Source of the DNA: an uncultured Acidimicrobiales bacterium
GTDB lineage: Bacteria > Actinomycetota > Acidimicrobiia > Acidimicrobiales > SHLQ01
Direction: 5' to 3'
Length of the DNA: 57,996 nucleotides
NCBI GenBank assembly: GCA_938023735.1
Contig: CALJDK010000051.1
Coordinates: forward strand, 1 to 57,996
Shown here: in pieces, positions 52,961 to 57,996 of the stretch
How positions within the stretch are numbered: position 1 is the stretch's first letter
Layout: every line of letters starts with the position of its first letter
Notes under the pieces: generated by a model
Database searches by the model: none
Told to the model about the DNA's origin: nothing
The model's input: only the letters and a program-made list of their open reading frames with translations
Program-made: the position numbers and the translations under genes

Positions 52961-54430
52961 TTAGAAGCCTGAGGCGAGCTTTGGACGAACCGTCTGGGCC
53001 GCCTTCTTGATCTCGGCGGGAATCCGCGAGACCGGCGCACCACCGTCACGGGTGAGTTCGTCAGGCACACCGCCACCGTTCGCGTTGTCGGGAAGCTCGG
53101 GAGCACGTACCGCGTCACCTGGTTTCCCGAACAGATCAAGCGTGGTGAACGACCCGCCCAGTACCTGGGCATGGTCGGCTCGAAGCCATTGATCCAGCAC
53201 GGTGGCGTACACCTCTCGGAAGTCGACCGTGTGTTTCATGTCGCCGCGCTCGTCGAGCGATTTCAGGGAAGGAAGCTTGCCGTGGAAACCGGCCTTCACG
53301 GCGGGGCCAATCATCATCATTGGCCCGGCGGTGCCGTGATCGGTTCCGCGGGAGTCATTTGCGGCGACCCGTCGTCCGAACTCTGAGAAGGTCATGATGA
53401 CCACCCGGTTCCGGAACTTCGGCTTCAGGTTCGAGTAGAAGCGGGTGACCGCATCGTCGAACTCTTTGAGTCGGGCCGCGTGGTCGGCGGCCTGATCATC
53501 GTGAGTATCAAAGGTTTGGAACGACGTGCTGATAACCCGGGCGCCGACATCGAGGTTGATGAGGTTGGCGGCAAGACCCAGTCGGCGAATGAGGTTTCGC
53601 TCTTCCTGGTTGTCGGCGTAGATCGGGTTGACCACGCCGGCGGCATCGATTGCCGTGCCCAATTGTTTGGCCCAGCCCTCAGCCATCGCCGAGTCTCGCG
53701 CATCGCCCTTCGACATTTCGGTGAAGACGTTGACGAGCTCGTGCTCCCACTTGTCGGTCACGTCGGCGCCGAACAGGTTGCCGTCGCTCGGCAAACCGGT
53801 GGCCACCGAGTCCCGGCCGACCATCAACAAGGGAACACCGCTATCTCCGACGTTTACCGCGCCAAGGTCACCTAGTCGGGCCTGTTCCATATAGCGCCCC
53901 AGCCAACCGCTGGCGCCGGGGCCGTGGTAGCGACTTGCCGACATCCACGTTTTGATCGAGCTGAAGTGACTGTGGTCGTCGTCAGGGAACCCGACACCCT
54001 CGACGATGGCGACCTCGCCATCGCGGTATCGCTGGGCAATGCCGCCAAGCATTGGATGGAGATAGCGGTTTGGGGCGATCTGATGGGCGGTGGCCTCATC
54101 GATCGTGAGGGTCTTGCGTGCATCGAAGTACGCACCACTATCGAGTGGTGCGATCGTATTGAGTCCGTCGTTTCCGCCAGCCATATACACGGCGACAAGA
54201 ATGCGGTCATCGGCACCGAGCGCTTCGGCACTATCGGCGAAAATGCTTGGACCTAGGGCAGTGGCCCCTCCGAGCGCTAAAGATCCCTGCAGGAACCGGC
54301 GACGTCGAATTGCGCTGGCACCATCGTTGGCAACGCTAAGCGACCGGAGGATGTCGCCAACCTCTGGATCGCCCTTTTTGCTGCTACGGCGGCCTTGACT
54401 GGTGCTCTTTTTGCGAGTGCTGTGTGGCAT
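52961..54430 (-). CDS. DUF1501-family exported protein (Tat-dependent)
   Basis: 489 residues. Twin-arginine signal peptide (RRRRFLQGSLALGGATALG near 41-60), predicting export folded. DUF1501 core with MAGGNDGLNTIAPLD, DDHSHFSSIKTWM, FQTFDTHDDQ and FSEFGRRVAANDSRGTDHGTAGPM, which resembles the metal-binding residues of the alkaline-phosphatase/sulfatase-like fold. It almost always co-occurs with a DUF1800 gene, here immediately upstream on the same strand (10-base gap). The pair has been linked to cell-surface or adhesion roles only tentatively. Confidence 0.9.
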   Translation of the reverse strand: MPHSTRKKSTSQGRRSSKKGDPEVGDILRSLSVANDGASAIRRRRFLQGSLALGGATALGPSIFADSAEALGADDRILVAVYMAGGNDGLNTIAPLDSGAYFDARKTLTIDEATAHQIAPNRYLHPMLGGIAQRYRDGEVAIVEGVGFPDDDHSHFSSIKTWMSASRYHGPGASGWLGRYMEQARLGDLGAVNVGDSGVPLLMVGRDSVATGLPSDGNLFGADVTDKWEHELVNVFTEMSKGDARDSAMAEGWAKQLGTAIDAAGVVNPIYADNQEERNLIRRLGLAANLINLDVGARVISTSFQTFDTHDDQAADHAARLKEFDDAVTRFYSNLKPKFRNRVVIMTFSEFGRRVAANDSRGTDHGTAGPMMMIGPAVKAGFHGKLPSLKSLDERGDMKHTVDFREVYATVLDQWLRADHAQVLGGSFTTLDLFGKPGDAVRAPELPDNANGGGVPDELTRDGGAPVSRIPAEIKKAAQTVRPKLASGF

Positions 54431-54439
54431 GTGTGTCCC

Positions 54440-55759
54440 CTACGCCATCTGGAACTCGGGGCACAGGGCACCGAGAACAAAGCTGTTGGGTTGGATTGAC
54501 CAACTGTGATTGTTCGAGTGGGCGTTGCGGAACCATGTCTCGAAGGTCGCGCGGGTTTGCCGGGTCGGTTCCGATACATCGAAGGTCGAAAAGATCAGAT
54601 CTGCGGCGTCGCCTGGAGAAAGCTCGGCGATGCCCCCAAGCAATGGCGTGTCGCGGATCTTCCACTGCCACTCGGTAACAAACCGAGCACGAGCCCACGC
54701 GGTCGCGGTCGACAGCCAGTAGTCGTTGGTACCCCAACCTGCGACATCGGGCGGGTTGAACAACAGCTGGCCCATCGGCTCCATGTACCAGCGCACCGGA
54801 ACCTCATCGGTCGTCCATCCGGTCACCTTTAAGAGGGCAACCATGTATTCGACCGGGCTGCGCATGAGCGCATAGCGGGCTTCGGGCGCCCAGAAGTCAT
54901 CCTCAAGAAGCACGGCCTTCACCAGCGCCTTGCCTTTCATCCCCGAAGCAACGTACGCCCGGGTGAGACGGTTGAGCACCGCTTCCGACGGTGTACCGGT
55001 CGCCAGGAACTTCCACAGCTTTTCGGCGATGAAGCGAGCGGTCAGCTGCTGTTGCGATCCATGAACCAGCTCTTGAATCGTGTCGGGGCCGTTCCACCGT
55101 TTGCGAATACCCCAGAGGCTTTTGAAGCCCCGGTCATGTTCGTCTTTGTTGAAGACATAGGTCGGGTCATAGACCCACCGACCGTTGCGATTAACGAAGC
55201 CTCGGGTGTTGTGCCCGGTCCAGGCCTTTGCCATCGCCACCACATCGGCCTCAGAGAAGTTGCCGACGCCGACGGTGAAGAGCTCCATGAGCTCTCGGGC
55301 GAAGTTCTCCTGTTCGGCACCGGCCACGTTGGTCTCGTTGTCGAGGTAGATCAGCATCGCCGGACCGAGAGAAACGTCGGTACAGAGCTCGGCAAGATCC
55401 CCCATTCCCTTGGTACGGAACAGGTGATTCTGGTCGTTCATCAGCTTTTGGTCGTCGACCTTGTCCCACGACGTGGCGAAGTGGCCATGCCAAAACAGCG
55501 TCATCTTCTCGCGAAGCGGATCCGCACCGGTCGCCATTTCGGTCAACCACCACTCCTGGGCGCGAAGGTTCTGCTGCCATTCGCTCTCGTCAGGGTGTTC
55601 GGGTGGCCGTTTGGCCCTCCCGAAGTCCATCACCGAGGCAACCGCTTCCGCTCGAGTCAAGCCCCTCAGAGCTCGAGCTTGGCGGCGCGTTCCGCCGAAT
55701 CCAGCTCGGCGAAGGAGATGAGAAGCGTCGTTTACCGACACTTTGTCTGTTGCTGGCAT
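54440..55759 (-). CDS. DUF1800-family protein
   Basis: 439 residues, without a signal peptide, unlike the Tat-exported DUF1501 partner. HLLRRAGFGGTRRQARAL opens the family, followed by LFWHGHFATSW, QENFARELMELFTVG and MRSPVEYMVALLKVTGW. It starts the operon with the DUF1501 gene. The family is widespread in environmental actinobacteria and planctomycetes with unknown activity; both genes here have ordinary codon use. The start of its frame is supported by the natural PATDKVSVNDASHLLRRA sequence. Confidence 0.9.
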   Translation of the reverse strand: MPATDKVSVNDASHLLRRAGFGGTRRQARALRGLTRAEAVASVMDFGRAKRPPEHPDESEWQQNLRAQEWWLTEMATGADPLREKMTLFWHGHFATSWDKVDDQKLMNDQNHLFRTKGMGDLAELCTDVSLGPAMLIYLDNETNVAGAEQENFARELMELFTVGVGNFSEADVVAMAKAWTGHNTRGFVNRNGRWVYDPTYVFNKDEHDRGFKSLWGIRKRWNGPDTIQELVHGSQQQLTARFIAEKLWKFLATGTPSEAVLNRLTRAYVASGMKGKALVKAVLLEDDFWAPEARYALMRSPVEYMVALLKVTGWTTDEVPVRWYMEPMGQLLFNPPDVAGWGTNDYWLSTATAWARARFVTEWQWKIRDTPLLGGIAELSPGDAADLIFSTFDVSEPTRQTRATFETWFRNAHSNNHSWSIQPNSFVLGALCPEFQMA

Positions 55760-55865
55760 TCGAAGGGTCCTTCTCCTGGCTTGACTGCCTGGAAAGGACT
55801 TCGACCAACACTGGGGTCAACTTGATCAAATGGTCAAACGGACAAAACAATCCGCTGATCAGCGG

Positions 55866-55901
55866 CCCGGAGCACCTCAGATACCCGGAGCACCTCAGAT
55901 A
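55866..55901. repeat. Tandem duplication over the Clp-N-gene stop codon
   Basis: CCCGGAGCACCTCAGATA at 55866-55883 and 55884-55901, a perfect 18-bp duplication (6 codons, in frame). The second copy contains the TGA (TCA at 55895-55897); the first provides an in-frame second TGA 18 bases downstream. Confidence 0.9.
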
Positions 55902-56557
55902 GAGGTTCGTTCCCCTAACAGCCGCTCGACCTCGGCGGTGAGCAGGTCAACCCGTCGAGAAAGCTCGGAGATCCGGCTATCGAGCGATTTCGATGCCGTA
56001 TTGCCGGGAGGTCGGCTACCACGATGGTCAGAGGAAGACCGAAGGTCGACCACATCAGGGGCCGGAGCAAGGGGTGGCGGGGCATCAAGGCGAGGTTCGC
56101 CGGAAGACTCACGAACCGCCTGTACAGGTCGGCGACGGGCCTCGCTGTGTTGAACAGCGGTGCGCAGTTGCGACCGCGTCATTCCAAGTTTCACCAGCAG
56201 TCGCTCGAGCGTGGGCGACGACACCGACAGGACGCCAATGAGAAGATCGCTGTGGGAAACCGGTTCTCCATCGGCATATCGCTCGGCAATCTCATACGCT
56301 CGTTCGGTGGCGACCCCGACCGGAAGCGCCCCGCGAAGCGGTTCACCACCCCAGGTTGCCATCTCGTGCATCGCAACCCTGACCCGCTGCAAAGTAACGC
56401 CATAGGCCGACAAGACGGTCGGTTCCGACGTTGCTTCGGGCCAACACAACGCCAAAAACAGGTGCTCGGGGTTTACGAGAGGGCTGGCCAGAAGGCGTGC
56501 TTCTTGCTCGGAAGCAGCTCGTGCGAAGCTGAGGATCGGGCTCGAGGGGAAAGCCAT
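55895..56557 (-). CDS. Clp N-domain protein without ATPase
   Basis: 220 residues from ATG 56557 (AFPSSPILSFARAASEQEARLL). Two Clp repeat units (about 10-75 and 85-150: ILSFARAASEQEARLLASPL, VNPEHLFLALCW, and AYEIAERYADGEPVSHSDLLIGVLS) match the Clp_N adaptor/substrate-binding domain, but no AAA+ module follows. A Pro-rich linker leads to a C-terminal coiled coil (ISELSRRVDLLTAEVERLL). It may be a ClpC/ClpB partner or a stand-alone stress adaptor. Confidence 0.85.
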   Translation of the reverse strand: MAFPSSPILSFARAASEQEARLLASPLVNPEHLFLALCWPEATSEPTVLSAYGVTLQRVRVAMHEMATWGGEPLRGALPVGVATERAYEIAERYADGEPVSHSDLLIGVLSVSSPTLERLLVKLGMTRSQLRTAVQHSEARRRPVQAVRESSGEPRLDAPPPLAPAPDVVDLRSSSDHRGSRPPGNTASKSLDSRISELSRRVDLLTAEVERLLGERTSI

Positions 56558-56661
56558 AGCACAATGACCATATGCGCCATTTCGAGATAAAGGGAAATTG
56601 ACCGAAAGTTCAAACAGCCCTCGATCACGAGAGATGCGGGGACATTGGCGATGATTCGGGG

Positions 56662-57456
56662 TCACTGGGCGATGATGACGCCCGCCTGATCGGTTGCCCC
56701 GTCTGCAACTTCGCACTGTACCTCGTTGTTGCGAACCTCAAAGTCGACCCCGTCGAGGTCGGTGAGGGGTGGGTTTTGATCAAATTCGGGGGTTCCGACG
56801 ATCTCCACCTCGACCCGGTCGGGGTTGGTTCCGGCTACCCGAGCGTGTTCGGCGTAGGCATCGAGTAGGACCTGTTCGGTAACCGTATAGGCCTGACTCA
56901 TGCATTCGCTTCCGCCGATGACGGTTTGGGCGAACGCGTACGCCGACGGCGTGAGCTCTTCGCTATCGCTCACCCACGGAAACGCGTCGGTGATCTTGCC
57001 CACCAAACCCTTGTCGAACGTGACGCTGTCGCGGGTGGCAACCGTGTCGACCCGAGGGCGCACAAACTCGATGGCCTCGGCTGGGATCGTGACCTTGGTT
57101 CGGCCATCTTCGAGTTGTTGAATATCGACGAGTTCAGCGTTGACGCAGGTGTCGACGTCGCCGTAAGCCTCCATTTCGACCGTATCGGTGCGATACACCC
57201 GCCCAGCAAGCTCATGCTCCTTCTTGCCCTTGATCGGAACGGTGGCCGAGATTCGGGCCCGACAGTCGAGGGCAAGCGGCTCGATGCGATAGATCTGAGC
57301 GGGCGCGTCAGGAGCGATGACGGTCTTCGACGAGGCAACGTTGAGGTCGATGTTGTTCCATGGCCAGTTCACGCTGAACGCGCCGGACGTGAGAAGGAGT
57401 GCAATGAGGAGCACCGCAACGACGACGGCCAACGACAACACCTGACGGACTTTCAC
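56662..57456 (-). CDS. DUF4230-family membrane-anchored protein
   Basis: 264 residues from GTG 57456 (AGAGGG 8 bases upstream). A transmembrane helix (about 8-25) anchors an extracytoplasmic DUF4230 domain of the type starting at WNNIDLNVASSKTV, with EIVGTPEFDQNPPL later. Function unknown. The leader contains long homopolymers (57476-57499), at the DNA level a run of 9 T, 8 G and 6 G, which could slip during replication or sequencing. Downstream of a second unknown gene on the same strand. Confidence 0.75.
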   Translation of the reverse strand: MKVRQVLSLAVVVAVLLIALLLTSGAFSVNWPWNNIDLNVASSKTVIAPDAPAQIYRIEPLALDCRARISATVPIKGKKEHELAGRVYRTDTVEMEAYGDVDTCVNAELVDIQQLEDGRTKVTIPAEAIEFVRPRVDTVATRDSVTFDKGLVGKITDAFPWVSDSEELTPSAYAFAQTVIGGSECMSQAYTVTEQVLLDAYAEHARVAGTNPDRVEVEIVGTPEFDQNPPLTDLDGVDFEVRNNEVQCEVADGATDQAGVIIAQ

Positions 57457-57475
57457 GATCAGACCCTCTTGCTCA

Positions 57476-57499
57476 TTTTTTTTTGGGGGGGGTGGGGGG
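57476..57499. repeat. Homopolymer cluster upstream of the DUF4230 gene
   Basis: T9 (57476-57484), G8 (57485-57492), one T, G6 (57494-57499). Lies 20-43 bases ahead of the GTG on the minus strand (C6 A C8 A9 there). Possible slippage or sequencing-error site. Confidence 0.9.
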
Positions 57500-57542
57500 A
57501 ATCACTCGACTACCACCGTTCGGCGGTATCTCTTGAGTGTAA

Positions 57543-57996
57543 CTATGTCAGACGGGGCCGAAATTCCCGAAAGACCCGCCAAATCATGGTGACCGCCAGC
57601 ACCGCAGCGCCAGCCAACCCTGCGGTGCGAACCGCTTGGGTCAGGGTCTCACCAGCCGTTTCGCCAAGCGTGCCGTTGGAGCCCGACCCAAAGTCGATGG
57701 AGTCGCCGTTGGCGTACACGGTGTAGCCGCACGTAAGCGACGACTCAGCCCGAGCGGTGTCGAGACTGTACGTGAGCACAATTTTTAGTTGAGATTCGGC
57801 GCCGATCTGGGGCAGCTCTTCACCGGGATAGAACACCGCCAAGGGGTTTTGTGCGCCGCCCTTGTCGATGCCGATCACCTCGACGATGATCGAGTCGTCG
57901 CCCGACTCGTTGCCAGAGGTGGAAACGCCGCCGGTGCGAACATCGATAACTTTGCCCACAACAATGGCGCTGGCCGCGTCGTTGCGTTCGTCTTCG
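57543..57996 (-). CDS. Partial hypothetical exported/membrane protein
   Basis: The open frame runs off the right edge, so only the C-terminal part (151 residues) is seen; GTG 57959 is an internal candidate start but the frame continues (EDERNDAASAIVVGKVIDVR). A beta-type region (IIVEVIGIDKGGAQN, then LKIVLTYSLDTARAESSLTCGYTVYANGDSIDFG) is followed by a transmembrane helix (AVRTAGLAGAAVLAVTMIW) and a basic tail (FREFRPRLT), placing the tail inside. Cys in the middle. No family recognised. Probably in an operon with the DUF4230 gene downstream. Confidence 0.6.
   Translation of the reverse strand, partial: EDERNDAASAIVVGKVIDVRTGGVSTSGNESGDDSIIVEVIGIDKGGAQNPLAVFYPGEELPQIGAESQLKIVLTYSLDTARAESSLTCGYTVYANGDSIDFGSGSNGTLGETAGETLTQAVRTAGLAGAAVLAVTMIWRVFREFRPRLT

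Noticed and set aside
1..57996. tRNA, rRNA, CRISPR, insertion sequence and prophage
   Set aside because: No cloverleaf-like sequence, repeat-spacer array, transposase, integrase or phage structural gene was seen by eye. A tRNAscan/Infernal run would be needed to be certain.

Overview
The window is a gene-dense stretch (about 45 protein genes in 58 kb, no gene-free gap over about 210 bases) of a GC-rich genome. It looks like a chromosomal segment of an actinobacterium, most likely in or near the Acidimicrobiia. This rests on frequent GTG starts, a DUF222/HNH endonuclease, KstR-like TetR and IpdF-like SDR proteins, a DUF1800/DUF1501 pair, an OleBC fusion and many lipoproteins with acidic linkers. 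The lineage is inferred from gene content only. I saw no rRNA, tRNA, CRISPR array, insertion sequence or prophage.

Layout. 1-9 kb: DUF222/HNH endonuclease, PNPOx-like flavoprotein, a CocE-type hydrolase lipoprotein, a D-amino-acid-oxidase-type flavoenzyme, a CPBP protease, an MBL hydrolase and two envelope lipoproteins, one a hydrolase fold lacking its nucleophile. 9-14 kb: two SDR enzymes, a PAS-GGDEF-EAL protein overlapping a KstR-like TetR regulator tail to tail. 14-19 kb: SH3b lipoprotein, cyclase-family enzyme, a lone cyclic-nucleotide-binding protein and a large membrane-anchored coiled coil with a histone-H1-like tail and terminal helix-hairpin-helix. 19-23 kb: ribokinase and FabG-like SDR with overlapping divergent starts, then small unknown proteins.

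23-28 kb: a translationally coupled trio (HEAT-like protein, processive GT2 synthase without PilZ, BcsB-like periplasmic protein) that is probably a cellulose-synthase-like exopolysaccharide system. 28-35 kb: unknown protein with a perfect pentapeptide repeat, MutM, a degenerate MinD/CpsD-like protein, an HtpX-like protease, a DUF3048 protein, an RNB ribonuclease and a HAD phosphatase; the last two converge on a strong terminator. 35.8-40.5 kb: the oleA-oleBC-oleD cluster for head-to-head condensation of fatty acyl chains to beta-lactones and long olefins.

40-45 kb: DUF4332 protein, histidine phosphatase, methionine aminopeptidase, MaoC dehydratase, a nucleophile-less alpha/beta hydrolase, a DUF937 protein and a membrane lipoprotein. 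45.4-50 kb: a TPP riboswitch ahead of a thiBPQ thiamine ABC transporter, with a divergent-type thiD converging on it. 50-58 kb: a second c-di-GMP protein (sensor-HAMP-PAS-GGDEF-EAL), the DUF1501/DUF1800 pair, a Clp-N-domain protein and DUF4230 genes running off the edge.

A recurring feature is short perfect tandem duplication. Units of 15, 9 or 12 nt expand linkers of exported proteins, and units of 14-22 nt duplicate the stop-codon region of several genes.
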